A stretch of 64,000 nt of DNA from Ensifer adhaerens (GCF_002940685.1 NZ_PNFP01000013.1:1-64000), one strand, 5' to 3'. Numbered from the stretch's first letter, positions 7,733-16,168 are shown. Notes: generated from the letters alone by a model not told the origin. A program made the numbers and translations.

Positions 7733-8780
7733 ATTTGTTCGCCGGCGCATTGCTTTCGGTTTCGAGAATGGTCTTGAGCTGGTCGGCCGTCAGCTCGGCG
7801 CCATAGATCAGCTTGTAGGTGTCGAGGATCTGCTTGGAAAATTCCGGTGCGAAGTCGGCGCCGTGGGCGATGGCGGCGAGCCATTCGGACGTCAGGAAGA
7901 TTTCCGGTGCATCGGGGGTGCGGGCGAACACCGGCTGCTTGTAGACCCGTTTTTCCTTCACCGCCTTCAGGCTGGCAAGGACCGGATTGTCGAAGAAGGT
8001 CTTGGGCTCGAGGTCGGTGGCATAGGCCGGGATAATGATGATATCCGGGTTCCAGACGAGCAACTGCTCGAAGTCGACCGTGCGCCACCACTCGCCGGTA
8101 TTGTCGGCCGCCGGGTTGGTGACGCCGCTCAGCGACAGATCCTGCGAGCCGTTGGCGATCACCTGGATCTGGTCGCCCACCTTGTCGATGTGAAGGACCG
8201 AGGGAAGCGTCGACTTGTCGAGCTTGCCGACCTTTTCGTCGAGCGCCTTCAAGGTCTCGGACTGGGCCTTGAGAATCGCCTGGGCGCGATCGTTGCGCCC
8301 GGTCATGTAGCCGCTGAGCGTGACGTAGTCGAGGCGATCCTGCTCCGAGCAGCATTGCCAGCCGACGACGGTCAGGCCGACGCGTTCCAGCGGCTCGATC
8401 AGCTTTTCGTCATGGGCCCACTGGATCACCACATCGGGCTTTTCGGCCAGGATCGCCTCCACGTTCGGCACGAAGCCGTCCTGCGCCGCACTGGCGTTGA
8501 TCTTGGCCATTTCCGGCAGCATCTCGGCGTAGATGCCCTTGGTGAAATAGCGCGTCAGCGAATCCTTGTTCATGCCGACGATGCTGTCGGCCTTCTGATC
8601 GACGGCGCGATAGATGATCGGCGCCGAGCGGACGATGGTGACGACGCGCTCCGGCGGTTTGGCGAAAGTGATCGTCTTGCCGCGGTGGTCGAGGAACGAG
8701 GATTCCGCATGCGCCGCTGCCGGCGCGAATATCGAAAGGGACAATGCCAAGGCAATAGGGGTCCCGAGGCGGCTCGACAT
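7713..8780 (-). CDS. TroA-like periplasmic binding protein of a metal-chelate importer
   Basis: This is a 355-residue exported protein with a signal peptide of about 25 residues ending AAAHA. The mature part begins with the typical FLDHRGKTITFAKPPERVV, continues with a KPDVVIQW strand, and has a second lobe with NPDIIIIPAYA. This is the type III (FepB/BtuF-like) binding-protein fold with a rigid central helix. GGAGTGA precedes the ATG. It is the first gene of a four-gene unit (binding protein, permease, ATPase, unknown protein) with overlapping junctions throughout. A CC pair in WQCCSEQ is unusual for the class. The ligand is not readable. Confidence 0.82.
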   Translation of the reverse strand: MSSRLGTPIALALSLSIFAPAAAHAESSFLDHRGKTITFAKPPERVVTIVRSAPIIYRAVDQKADSIVGMNKDSLTRYFTKGIYAEMLPEMAKINASAAQDGFVPNVEAILAEKPDVVIQWAHDEKLIEPLERVGLTVVGWQCCSEQDRLDYVTLSGYMTGRNDRAQAILKAQSETLKALDEKVGKLDKSTLPSVLHIDKVGDQIQVIANGSQDLSLSGVTNPAADNTGEWWRTVDFEQLLVWNPDIIIIPAYATDLEPKTFFDNPVLASLKAVKEKRVYKQPVFARTPDAPEIFLTSEWLAAIAHGADFAPEFSKQILDTYKLIYGAELTADQLKTILETESNAPANKYVELFR

Positions 8781-8861
8781 AGATCACTCCTTTGACCGGC
8801 CACGCCGCCGATCCAGCGGCAATGGCCATGAAATATCATGAGTGTACTAGTCAAGTTAATG

Positions 8862-8872
8862 TGGACTGTCCA
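8862..8872. promoter_or_regulatory. Small palindrome upstream of the metal-chelate operon
   Basis: TGGAC and GTCCA around a single T form an 11-base inverted repeat about 80 bases upstream of the binding-protein ATG, in the 193-base gap between that gene and the AHSA1-type gene. It could be an operator. Nothing resembling a clear Fur or Irr box was seen, and the rest of this gap holds no gene. Confidence 0.3.
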
Positions 8873-8973
8873 GTATGCGTTTGACCTAATTCCAGCAACG
8901 ACAGACGGAACCGTGCCGCGGCTTCCCGCGGCCAATCCTGGAAGATGGAAGGATGCGCCTATCGACCAGGCGG

Positions 8974-9438
8974 TCAGACCAGATGCTCAACCAAGTTATC
9001 AAGGGCGGCATTGTTTCCGATCTCGGTCCCCACGATCATCTGGTCGCCGAACAGGGAGGTCACCTGCACCGTCATCCTGATTGTCGTCACGTCGCCTTCG
9101 GCCGCAAGCTCGGTTGTAATCAGGCTCGACATCAGCTTTCGTCCGCCTGCTTCGACGACCTCGCTGCTGACCAGGAGGACATCCGGAACAATCGCAATGT
9201 AGGTCGTGCGTCCGGTGTATTGCGGGTTCTCCTTCGAGCCGCAGCGGAACCGGTCTTCGCCGCCCTCGCGAAAGTCGGCCGCGTCATAGATAAATACGGC
9301 GCCGTCGGACGGTGCGCTCCATCCGGCACGGATGACCGGATCCGCAAAGGCTGCGAACACCCGCTTCACCGGAGCCGCGCAATGCCGTTCGAACACGAGC
9401 GTCTTATGCCCGATTTCATAGTCCACCACTTGCTCCAT
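8974..9438 (-). CDS. SRPBCC/AHSA1-domain protein
   Basis: This is a 154-residue cytosolic protein with the START-like hydrophobic-cavity fold. It begins with FERHCAAPVKRVFAAFADP followed by AGW, the signature opening of the AHSA1/ActivatorHsp90_C family, and ends with a long helix. Members bind small hydrophobic ligands and are often paired with ArsR or HxlR regulators and transporters. The ATG at 9438 is chosen because GAGG stands eight bases upstream; a GTG at 9456 is in frame. Two large palindromes lie just upstream (9471-9525), which suggests tight control, but no regulator gene is next to it. Confidence 0.75.
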   Translation of the reverse strand: MEQVVDYEIGHKTLVFERHCAAPVKRVFAAFADPVIRAGWSAPSDGAVFIYDAADFREGGEDRFRCGSKENPQYTGRTTYIAIVPDVLLVSSEVVEAGGRKLMSSLITTELAAEGDVTTIRMTVQVTSLFGDQMIVGTEIGNNAALDNLVEHLV

Positions 9439-9470
9439 TTGATCATCCTCGCGCACTTCAAATGCCCATA

Positions 9471-9525
9471 ACCGATTGCATAACGCAATCGGTATCTATC
9501 AATTCTGATTGCGTTTTGCAATCAG
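9471..9525. promoter_or_regulatory. Twin palindromic operators sharing one core
   Basis: ACCGATTGC (9471-9479) and its reverse complement (9485-9493) flank five bases. CTGATTGC (9505-9512) and its reverse complement (9518-9525) also flank five bases. Both contain GATTGC-N5-GCAATC. The centres are 33 bases apart, three helical turns, so two regulator dimers would sit on the same DNA face. The pair lies between the end of the MFS gene and the start of the AHSA1-type gene. The second also has a TTTT in its loop, so a terminator role for the MFS transcript is an alternative, but the shared core favours operators. Confidence 0.6.
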
Positions 9526-9582
9526 GCTGACAGGATCGGCGACCGGATTGAACGCGGCTGCCGTGCAATTGGAACCTGCTCC

Positions 9583-10794
9583 TCAGCGCCGCCTGCTTGC
9601 GACTCGAAACGCGCTCGCAATCGACAACAGAAACGCCATAGCCGCCAGGGCAGCCGCCACGAAACCAAGATTGCCCGAGCCAACCCACTCGATTCCAAGG
9701 CCGCCGATCGAGCCCGACAGTGCGATGCCAAGGTAGAGGATTGCCTGATTGAGCGAGACCAGAACGCCGGCTGCATCGGGCTTCAGCGAGATCAACCGGT
9801 GTTGTTGCGGCGTCGTGATCGCAAAGGCGGCGATCCCGTAGAAGGCAATCATTGCAAACGCCCAGGTCAGGTTCCCGGTCGTCAGGGGCAGGAGCAGCAT
9901 GCTGATAATCAACCAAAGCAAGGCGATTGCCACGACCTTGGGACCACCAATCCGATCCGCGAGCATGCCGGCGCCCAGGTTGCCGATCGTACCGACCACG
10001 CCGAGCGTCGTCATGAGGCCGGCAAGATAGACGCTGTTTCCTTCCGTGGCCTTCTCGAAGATGACGCCCATATACGTGTAGGGCATGTAGACGGCCGTAA
10101 AAGCCAGGAGGGTCACCCCCAGGGCCGCGACGATCTGCGGCTCGCGCAGCAGCCGCAGCTGCTGCCTTATTCCCGTTGCTGCCGCGACGCTGGTTTTCCC
10201 TGGGATGAAGACGAAGCTGCCGATGACGCCAATCGCGGCCAGCCCGGTTGCAAGCCACATGGTCGATCGCCAGCCGAACACCCCGCCAAAGGCCGTGCCG
10301 AGAGGCGCTCCAAGCGCGGTCGCTGCAGTAAAGCCGCTTACGACCACGGCGATGGCCCGCCCCCTGTGCGCGGGCGAGACCAGCGCGGCCGCTGTCACGG
10401 TGGCGGTCGGCACGAACAAGCCTACGCCAAGCGCGGCCACGACCTGGCCGATCAATACCTGCACGTAGCTCGGCGCAAGCGCGGTCCAGGCACTTCCGGC
10501 GAGATAGACAATGGCCGCGACGACGAGAACGGTTCGGCGCCGCCAATGGCCGGTCAAGGCGACCAGCGCCGGGCCCGCAATCGCGCAGGTCAGAGCGAAG
10601 ATCGTGATGACCTGCCCTGCGACGGATGGTGAAATGCGCAGGGAATTGCTGAGGAGTGGCAGCAGACCCGCCAGAACGAACTCGCCGGTTCCAACAACGA
10701 AGACACCGAAGGCAAGCATCGACACCGAAAGCCATTGATTTGTGGCCTGCGGCTGGTCGACCTCATGCGGCATTTGCACCGTGGCATTGACCAT
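9583..10794 (-). CDS. MFS drug/sugar efflux transporter (DHA1/AraJ type)
   Basis: This is a 403-residue protein with about 12 hydrophobic helices. Helix 1 carries GTGEFVLAGLLPLLS, typical of the DHA1 efflux branch (AraJ, NepI and relatives). The cytosolic loop 2-3 motif is LTGHWRRRTVLV, and helix 5 has the antiporter motif region GFTAATALGAPLGT. The ATG at 10794 is preceded by AAGGTG. It exports an unknown small molecule by proton antiport. It lies upstream of, and on the same strand as, the AHSA1-type gene, with the twin palindromes between them. Confidence 0.85.
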   Translation of the reverse strand: MVNATVQMPHEVDQPQATNQWLSVSMLAFGVFVVGTGEFVLAGLLPLLSNSLRISPSVAGQVITIFALTCAIAGPALVALTGHWRRRTVLVVAAIVYLAGSAWTALAPSYVQVLIGQVVAALGVGLFVPTATVTAAALVSPAHRGRAIAVVVSGFTAATALGAPLGTAFGGVFGWRSTMWLATGLAAIGVIGSFVFIPGKTSVAAATGIRQQLRLLREPQIVAALGVTLLAFTAVYMPYTYMGVIFEKATEGNSVYLAGLMTTLGVVGTIGNLGAGMLADRIGGPKVVAIALLWLIISMLLLPLTTGNLTWAFAMIAFYGIAAFAITTPQQHRLISLKPDAAGVLVSLNQAILYLGIALSGSIGGLGIEWVGSGNLGFVAAALAAMAFLLSIASAFRVASRRR

Positions 10795-10867
10795 AGCGGC
10801 ACCTTTCCGGCGCGACGATGTCTTCATCGGCGCCAAGTTGTGATTGAAGAATTGGGATCTTGTCGAT

Positions 10868-11743
10868 CTACGGGCGCAACAGCGCGGCGCGGCTCATCAG
10901 CACATCTGGCCTGAAGCGAACAAATCCGTTCATCGGGATGCCGTCATGGGAGCGCCTCAGCCGACCGTCGAAACCTTCGAGCACGGCCTGCCCGGTCAGC
11001 AACAGCAATTCGCCGGTCGTAAAATCCGGAAACAACAGACCACAGGCAGGATCCACGAGAAGGTTGCCGAGCGTGTTGAAGTAGAAATTTCCACGGTACT
11101 CCGGCCACAGTAGACAGTCGCCGTCCCACCGTACAAAGCCCGCCGGCCCGCCGCGATGGGAAACATCCATGTCGCCGCCTGCACCGGACGAGGAGCGGGT
11201 GGCGACGAAGAACGTATCGGCGTCCGCGACGACGCGCTGGGCCGCGCGCGTGTCAACCACCGTGCGGACCGTGGCGCCGGTCGTTACGGTTGTCTTTTCG
11301 ACGTCCCTTGGACGAATGTATTGCGGGCAGTTTCCAAAGGCTTGCCGCACATCGACGACGAAGTCACCTGAACTCACGGAGCCTATGCGACCGTTGATCC
11401 GGATGCGGCGCCTGGTCGCGAGGTCGATCGCAAGGACTGCGATCGGAGCACCTTCGACAATGCCGGGGGCCACCGGGTCTGCGGGGTCCGGGAGTGCATC
11501 GACGCGCATTTGCAGGCCATTTGGCGCGCTCAGGAAACCGGGGCGGCCGAAGACCAGCGTGACCCAGATGCGTCCCTTCCGGTCGGGCACGGCCAGCACG
11601 ACATAGTGCAGCTCCTCAAGGAAGGCCGCAAAGCCGGGCGGCAGGCTTGCCTGTATCGCTCGCGATCCCGCCAGCTGGTCACGAACGGCAAACAGGCGTT
11701 GGAGCTCCTGTTCTCCAGCGTGAAAAGGGTCAGCGTCCATCAC
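10868..11743 (-). CDS. Pyridoxamine-5'-phosphate-oxidase-family flavin-binding protein
   Basis: This is a 291-residue protein with a split-barrel flavin-binding pattern. HYVVLAVPDRKGRIWVTLVFGRPGFL begins the barrel, and GGPAGFVRWDGDCLLWPEYRGNFYFNTLGN is the region that binds the FMN phosphate. It is longer than PdxH and resembles the N-terminal module of larger PNPOx-ferredoxin-reductase fusions, without the reductase part. The role is probably FMN-dependent reduction or redox sensing, with unknown substrate. It overlaps the preceding TetR gene by 4 bases, so it is co-expressed with, and probably repressed by, that regulator. Confidence 0.75.
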   Translation of the reverse strand: MMDADPFHAGEQELQRLFAVRDQLAGSRAIQASLPPGFAAFLEELHYVVLAVPDRKGRIWVTLVFGRPGFLSAPNGLQMRVDALPDPADPVAPGIVEGAPIAVLAIDLATRRRIRINGRIGSVSSGDFVVDVRQAFGNCPQYIRPRDVEKTTVTTGATVRTVVDTRAAQRVVADADTFFVATRSSSGAGGDMDVSHRGGPAGFVRWDGDCLLWPEYRGNFYFNTLGNLLVDPACGLLFPDFTTGELLLLTGQAVLEGFDGRLRRSHDGIPMNGFVRFRPDVLMSRAALLRP

Positions 11744-12351
11744 AGACCCCGCGCCGCAGCAAGGCGCTGCCTCGACGCACGGCGCGCCAGTTCGAACTGC
11801 GCTTCATCCCCCATGAGCGCCGCCACATTGGCCGACGCCTGGTAGGAGGTAAGCTCGAAAGCCAGCAGCTCGACATCGATGCCGGCTTGAAGGTCGCCTG
11901 CTCCCACGGCCTCGCTCGCCACGTCGACGATACGTTGCCTCGCCTCGGCCCGGTGATGCTCGACCCGGTCGCGGATCTCGCCAGGACGGGTTCGGTATTC
12001 ACTGCTGAGCGCATGAACCAGGCAACCGCCGGGCAATGTTCTTTGCTCCACGAATGTGTACCATCCCTCGACCAGCGCGATCAGCCGCTCGATCGCCGCC
12101 GGCCGCGCCATGGCGGGGCCGACAACCGTTTCGAAATAGAGCGCGACACCGTTCTCGATCGTCGCCAGTTGCAGGGCCTCCCGATCGCCAAAAAGCACCT
12201 GAACGTTGCCTTTCGCCACCCCGGCATCGGCAGCGACCCGTCCGAAAGTCAGCCCTTCCAGCCCCTCCACCGAGGCGATCTGGGTGGCATGATGCAGAAT
12301 GTTCGCCCGGGCGCGGTCGCCGCGCTCTTTCCTCTTGTCGTTCGTCTTCAT
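11740..12351 (-). CDS. TetR-family transcriptional regulator
   Basis: This is a 203-residue repressor. The N-terminal helix-turn-helix is seen at about residues 15-60 (NILHHATQIASVEGLEGLTF, then VAADAGVAKGNVQVLFGDRE), followed by an all-helical ligand domain with the TetR_C-like segment CLVHALSSEYRTRPGEIRD. The ATG at 12351 starts just before the DNA-binding domain. A 22-base perfect palindrome lies 36-57 bases upstream, almost certainly its own operator. It forms a two-gene unit with the flavin-binding protein. The inducer is unknown. Confidence 0.88.
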   Translation of the reverse strand: MKTNDKRKERGDRARANILHHATQIASVEGLEGLTFGRVAADAGVAKGNVQVLFGDREALQLATIENGVALYFETVVGPAMARPAAIERLIALVEGWYTFVEQRTLPGGCLVHALSSEYRTRPGEIRDRVEHHRAEARQRIVDVASEAVGAGDLQAGIDVELLAFELTSYQASANVAALMGDEAQFELARRASRQRLAAARGL

Positions 12352-12386
12352 CTCGCCTCGCGGTGGGGTATCAGGTCCCCAATATA

Positions 12387-12408
12387 AATATACATACGTA
12401 TGTATATT
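12387..12408. promoter_or_regulatory. 22-bp perfect palindrome, TetR operator
   Basis: The half-site AATATACATAC is followed directly by its exact reverse complement. The inner part has the ACATACGTATGT form typical of AcrR/TetR operators. It lies 36-57 bases upstream of the TetR start in an A+T-rich promoter region. Confidence 0.8.
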
Positions 12409-12804
12409 GTAAAGTCAAAACTGCGCGAACCGCCAAAGGACGTTGGCGGCCGCCGCCTCCCCTCACGAAGCCCGTGCCGCCGGATTGCTTGTGGCAATTT
12501 TGGCAGTCCCGAAGTCCTCCCGCGCAAGCTTTCGCCGAAGCGTCGCCATTCGTGCGCTGCCGATATCGTGGCGAAGGCAGCCGATCAGCCAGGGTCGGGT
12601 GAGAACGACGTCGAGACATCCCAAAGTCTCAAGCGAAAGAGAACTGGACAGCGATTTCGGCCCAGCTCGACTCCATGCCTTACCCACGATCAACCGTCGC
12701 GAGGGATGAGCGCCGCGGATGGCTTTAGCCGGATTGGGCTATGTCCCAGTTTATTTTCAATTACATTAGACTTTAGTAACATGAGAGCGCGCAGGGAGGT
12801 AAGC
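12409..12804. other. Intergenic stretch without a recognisable gene
   Basis: About 400 bases separate the TetR operator from the 60-residue gene. A short hairpin (CCGCCAA at 12430-12436 with TTGGCGG at 12443-12449) and an A+T-rich patch at about 12740-12780 are visible; the patch probably holds the promoter of the next gene. The open frames here have unnatural composition and no ribosome site, so I call none. Confidence 0.5.
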
Positions 12805-12987
12805 ATGGAACGCTTCGCCGAAAAGCTCGAAACCGACGCTGCCATGAAAGTCTGGTCCGTCCATGACTTCTGCCAACGGTACCGCCTTTGCGAGGATGAG
12901 GAACGTCGCCTCACAAGCCTGTTTGGTATGTTCGCCACGGCCCGCGAACTCCTGAACAATGCGCAGCGCACACCGAAATGGCGGTAA
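12805..12987 (+). CDS. Small conserved-type protein of 60 residues
   Basis: This is a 60-residue soluble protein, mostly helical, starting MERFAEKLE and containing VWSVHDFCQRYRL, EERRLTSLFG and TARELLNNAQR. From memory, proteins of this pattern (MERF..., VHDFCRRYRL, LFGPFAS) are common in rhizobial genomes with no known role. The ATG at 12805 has GGGAGG six bases upstream. The gene ends 13 bases before the ATG of the caspase-like gene, so the two may share a message. An upstream ATG at 12781 would add eight residues but has no ribosome site. Confidence 0.7.
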   Translation: MERFAEKLETDAAMKVWSVHDFCQRYRLCEDEERRLTSLFGMFATARELLNNAQRTPKWR

Positions 12988-13000
12988 CGGGCTGGTTCCC

Positions 13001-14644
13001 ATGCATTACCTTCGTGCGGCCGTTGTGCTCTCGCTCCTTTTTCTAAGCTCCTACGCCTGGGCTGAAAAGCGCGTCGCGCTGGTCATCGGAAACGCGGCCT
13101 ATCAGCATGCGCCGCAGCTTGCCAATCCTCAGAATGATGCCAGCGACATGGCGTCGAAATTGACGGGCCTGGGGTTCGTTGTTGTAACGGGCCGGGACCT
13201 CGACCTCACGGGAATGCGTCGGTCGATCCGTGAGTTTGTCGGCAAGGTCGAAGGCGCAGACGTGGCGCTCTTTTTCTATGCCGGTCACGGGTTGCAGGTA
13301 AACGGCGGCAACTACATGATCCCCGTCGACGCGCAGCTTCGTTCAAACAACGACTTGGATTTCGAGGCTTTGCCGGTCGAGCTTGTGCTTTCCGCCATGG
13401 AGCGCAACGCCAAGGTCAACCTGGTGTTCCTGGACGCCTGTCGCGACAATCCACTTGCTGCGACATTGGCCCGCTCCATGGGAACCCGATCCGTGGTCGT
13501 TGGTCGGGGGTTGGCGAAACTCGATACCGGCGTAGGTTCGCTGATAGCGTTCGCAACCCAGCCCGGAAACGTTGCGCTTGACGGAGCCGACAGAAACTCG
13601 CCGTTCACGACGGCGTTGCTGAGACACCTCGGCACACCTGGGCAGAGCATAACGGATGACCTGATTGCAGTGCGCCGCACCGTCTTGAAGGCCACGGACG
13701 GCAAGCAGGTTCCCTGGGACAGCTCATCCCTCACGGGTCCCGTCGTTCTAAATCCATCGCTCGCTGCGGAAACCGCAGCGAGCCCGGCGGCGACGGCAGA
13801 TACGGACAGAACCGTGGAGCTTGCGTACTGGAACTCGATCAAGGATTTGACCGCAAGTAGCTTCTTTGAGGCCTACCTCCAGGAATACCCCAATGGGGCG
13901 TTCGGAACGCTCGCGAAGTTGAAAATCGCGGCAATCGCGGAGCGCGAGAAGCAAAGCAAGCCAGCGCTGCAGCAGAAGCCGGATGCCCAGCAGGCCGTAA
14001 CCGGCGAAGGCAGCGCCAGCCAAACCGATGTCGCGGCGCTTGAACCGGCCAACAGGGCACAGGCATCAGGTTCGACAGCCGGCAACATGCCTGCCGGCGA
14101 ACTTGCACTCGCCACCCAAAGGGAACTCGCGCGCATCGGATGCCTTGCCCGGGTCGACGGCAAATGGGGCGACAGCAGCCGGAAAGCCCTGCAAACATAT
14201 GCCGCGCACAAGGGACTCAAGCTTGCCTCGCTCGCACCGACCGAGGAGCTTTTGAACGGGTTGAGAGCGATCGGCAATCGTGTCTGCCCGCTCGTCTGCG
14301 GCAACGGGATGGAGGCTCGCGACAACCGCTGCGTGGCGCCCGGCCTGAGTGCCTTCGACGGCAGATGGAACCTGATACGGCGCGCAAAGACGGATTGCGG
14401 CGACTGGCGCGAACTCTCGACGACCCTCTACATAAGAAATGGCGTTGTGTCGTCGAGTTCTGGTTTCTCCGGAAAAATCTCCAGCAACGGAACCGTCAAC
14501 ATTGCCCACACCTTCATCCATAAGGGAAGAAAAGGCGGTAACACCGTGACGGGAATGATAAAAGGAGGCAAAGGCTCCGGCCGGTTTAGAGGGACCGGGG
14601 CGGGCAGCGGCTGCTCGGGGATTATCACTATGAGTAGGATGTAA
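13001..14644 (+). CDS. Secreted caspase-like (peptidase C14) protein with peptidoglycan-binding-like domain
   Basis: This is a 547-residue protein. A signal peptide of about 21 residues ends YAWA. Residues 23-250 form a caspase-like fold: RVALVIGNAAYQ, the catalytic His96 in FYAGHG and the catalytic Cys147 in LDACRDNP, both present. A low-complexity Ala/Gln-rich linker follows (about 255-360). A short peptidoglycan-binding-like repeat lies at about 366-402 (RIGCLARVDGKWGDSSRKAL). A Cys-rich segment (CPLVCG, then DNRCVAPG) and a beta-rich, Gly/Ser-rich C-terminal domain end the protein. Such proteins are annotated as orthocaspases; targets are unknown. ATG 13001 is used because it opens the signal peptide. 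Confidence 0.82.
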   Translation: MHYLRAAVVLSLLFLSSYAWAEKRVALVIGNAAYQHAPQLANPQNDASDMASKLTGLGFVVVTGRDLDLTGMRRSIREFVGKVEGADVALFFYAGHGLQVNGGNYMIPVDAQLRSNNDLDFEALPVELVLSAMERNAKVNLVFLDACRDNPLAATLARSMGTRSVVVGRGLAKLDTGVGSLIAFATQPGNVALDGADRNSPFTTALLRHLGTPGQSITDDLIAVRRTVLKATDGKQVPWDSSSLTGPVVLNPSLAAETAASPAATADTDRTVELAYWNSIKDLTASSFFEAYLQEYPNGAFGTLAKLKIAAIAEREKQSKPALQQKPDAQQAVTGEGSASQTDVAALEPANRAQASGSTAGNMPAGELALATQRELARIGCLARVDGKWGDSSRKALQTYAAHKGLKLASLAPTEELLNGLRAIGNRVCPLVCGNGMEARDNRCVAPGLSAFDGRWNLIRRAKTDCGDWRELSTTLYIRNGVVSSSSGFSGKISSNGTVNIAHTFIHKGRKGGNTVTGMIKGGKGSGRFRGTGAGSGCSGIITMSRM

Positions 14645-14873
14645 CAACGAAGGCGACGTCAGCGCACCTGCGGTGCGGCCCAGTGTCGGCTTCGTTGCGA
14701 CCATCTTCCGCTTGGTGGAAAATCGGAAATTCTGCGAGGCCCCGGTGTGCCACCGGTGGACCTCGGACAGATCCGACATTTTCGAGTCGCGAAGCCGGTC
14801 TGCGGACTTGGCGCCACTCATCTATTTGCTTTGTGTCGATCCGACCCAAATTCATCGAGATCCGGCTTCATCG

Positions 14874-15521
14874 TCAATGGGTGATCGCCATGACGAGCCA
14901 GTCGTCTTCACGCACCGCGGCCAGCATCGCGCGCGCATCGTTGAATGCATCGGTTTCGTTGAGCAAGCGCCACGCTTCGTGTGCCACGCCGTCGGCCTGG
15001 GGAGGTGGATTGAGGGCAAGCTGATCGAGACGCGGGGCCAGTGTTCGCCCAATCCGCCCGGCGGTCCATCCGCCGGTGTGGCGGAAGCCTCCTTGCGCCA
15101 AGTGAACTGCAGGGTCAGCATATTCCTGCAGCATCGCCTCGATCGGCTGCCCGTGGATCAGGCTGTCTATCTCGACGGTCGTCCAGCCAAGGGTCGGGAG
15201 GTGCGTGGAGAGCCGGTAGTGGTTCGTATCATTGCTGGCGCTCAATGTCGGCAGGGGTACGAAGTGTTCGGCGAGCACGACAAGGGCGGCGAACCCCGGG
15301 CTGATGAACTGCGGCTGCAGCCAGGAGAGCGCGGCACCCTCGGGCCCGAGGTGGAAGGCGGCGTGGAGGTCTTCCCGCTCACCGAGCGCCCCATATCGGT
15401 CAAGCGCTATCGCCGAAAGGGTTTCCGGATGGCCTGCCTCCCAGGCTGACAGCACATCCTGCACCGCCTCCTCGAAGGCGGGTGTGATAGGGCAGCGAAA
15501 GGCGTGATGAAGCACCGCCAT
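14874..15521 (-). CDS. Unknown protein of 215 residues
   Basis: I do not recognise this protein. It is soluble, has no signal peptide and is moderately acidic. It has segments LHHAFRCPITPAFEEAVQDV, FISPGFAALVVLAEHFVPLP and a C-terminal DARAMLAAVREDDWLVMAITH. The ATG at 15521 has GGGAGA nearby. A minus-strand terminator ends only about 15 bases upstream, so its ribosome site directly follows that terminator's T-run. The 229 bases between its end and the caspase-like gene hold nothing recognisable. It is the last gene on the minus strand before the caspase-like gene. Confidence 0.55.
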   Translation of the reverse strand: MAVLHHAFRCPITPAFEEAVQDVLSAWEAGHPETLSAIALDRYGALGEREDLHAAFHLGPEGAALSWLQPQFISPGFAALVVLAEHFVPLPTLSASNDTNHYRLSTHLPTLGWTTVEIDSLIHGQPIEAMLQEYADPAVHLAQGGFRHTGGWTAGRIGRTLAPRLDQLALNPPPQADGVAHEAWRLLNETDAFNDARAMLAAVREDDWLVMAITH

Positions 15522-15535
15522 GTCATTCTCCCACG

Positions 15536-15564
15536 AAAAGCCGCCGGACATGGAGACCGGCGGC
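15536..15564 (-). terminator. Rho-independent terminator directly before the next gene's ribosome site
   Basis: On the minus strand, GCCGCCGG and CCGGCGGC form a perfect 8-bp stem around a 9-base loop, followed by TTTT (15539-15536). It ends the transcript of the small exported protein gene and abuts the GGGAGA site of the 215-residue gene. Confidence 0.75.
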
Positions 15565-15610
15565 GGAAGCTGTTTCTGCTCGTCAATTTAAGGGCTTTAC
15601 TACCGACCGT

Positions 15611-16168
15611 CTATTGCGCTCGGCAGTTGTTGAGCGTGCCGTTGATGACGGTAACGCCGGTGTCGGCCGTGATCGCGAGAGCCTTGAACCCAGCAGCAGC
15701 CACTCTGCTTGCCGCAGTGTTGGAACTCGAAGACGTCATCTCTGCCCGTGCGATGCTCCAATGGCCTGGCGGGTTGTCGTCGAAAACGATCGTCCAGGGG
15801 AAGGGCTTTGGCAGATCGGTGGAAGCAGCCTCGAATTTGACATCGGCATTGCCAACTTGCGCCTCGTCTCCCTTGGACGGGTCAATTTCGCCGAGGTCGA
15901 CCTTGACGAGGCATTGTGCGGGTAAGCCTTTACCCGTCTTCGCATTCTTGGCTGCCTCTTCGTCGCTGGCGTAGTGGAAGAAAGAGAGGGTCGAAATCGG
16001 CTTTCCGCTTACACCGAAGTTGACTTTGGTCCATACCACCACCCCGCTGGGGTCCGCGTCGACAGCGCGATAGACCGAATAGGCATGCGCGGGACCTATG
16101 GCGACGAAGATCGCAACGATAGCGAGCTTTGCCGCATGGATGCCTGAGTGAAGTTTGGGAAACTGCAT
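15611..16168 (-). CDS. Small exported protein of unknown function, 185 residues
   Basis: The N-terminus is a signal peptide (charged start, then KLAIVAIFVAIGPAHA, cleavage near residue 30). The mature part is about 155 residues, beta-rich by eye, with VVVWTKVNFGVSG, FPWTIVFDDNPPGHW and one Cys in CLVKV plus one near the end in NNCRAQ that could form a disulphide. No family is recognised. The ATG at 16168 has AAGGAAA upstream. It lies downstream of the cysteine-protease gene on the same strand, with which it shares a near-identical leader, and ends at its own terminator. Confidence 0.55.
   Translation of the reverse strand: MQFPKLHSGIHAAKLAIVAIFVAIGPAHAYSVYRAVDADPSGVVVWTKVNFGVSGKPISTLSFFHYASDEEAAKNAKTGKGLPAQCLVKVDLGEIDPSKGDEAQVGNADVKFEAASTDLPKPFPWTIVFDDNPPGHWSIARAEMTSSSSNTAASRVAAAGFKALAITADTGVTVINGTLNNCRAQ

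Noticed and set aside
9458-10735. 425-codon open frame on the minus strand in another frame
   Set aside because: It is a shifted frame of the MFS gene; only the 9583-10794 frame shows transmembrane helices and MFS motifs.
12443-12709. 88-codon open frame between the TetR operator and the 60-residue gene
   Set aside because: It has no ribosome site, no recognisable motif and biased composition; other frames on both strands are equally open.
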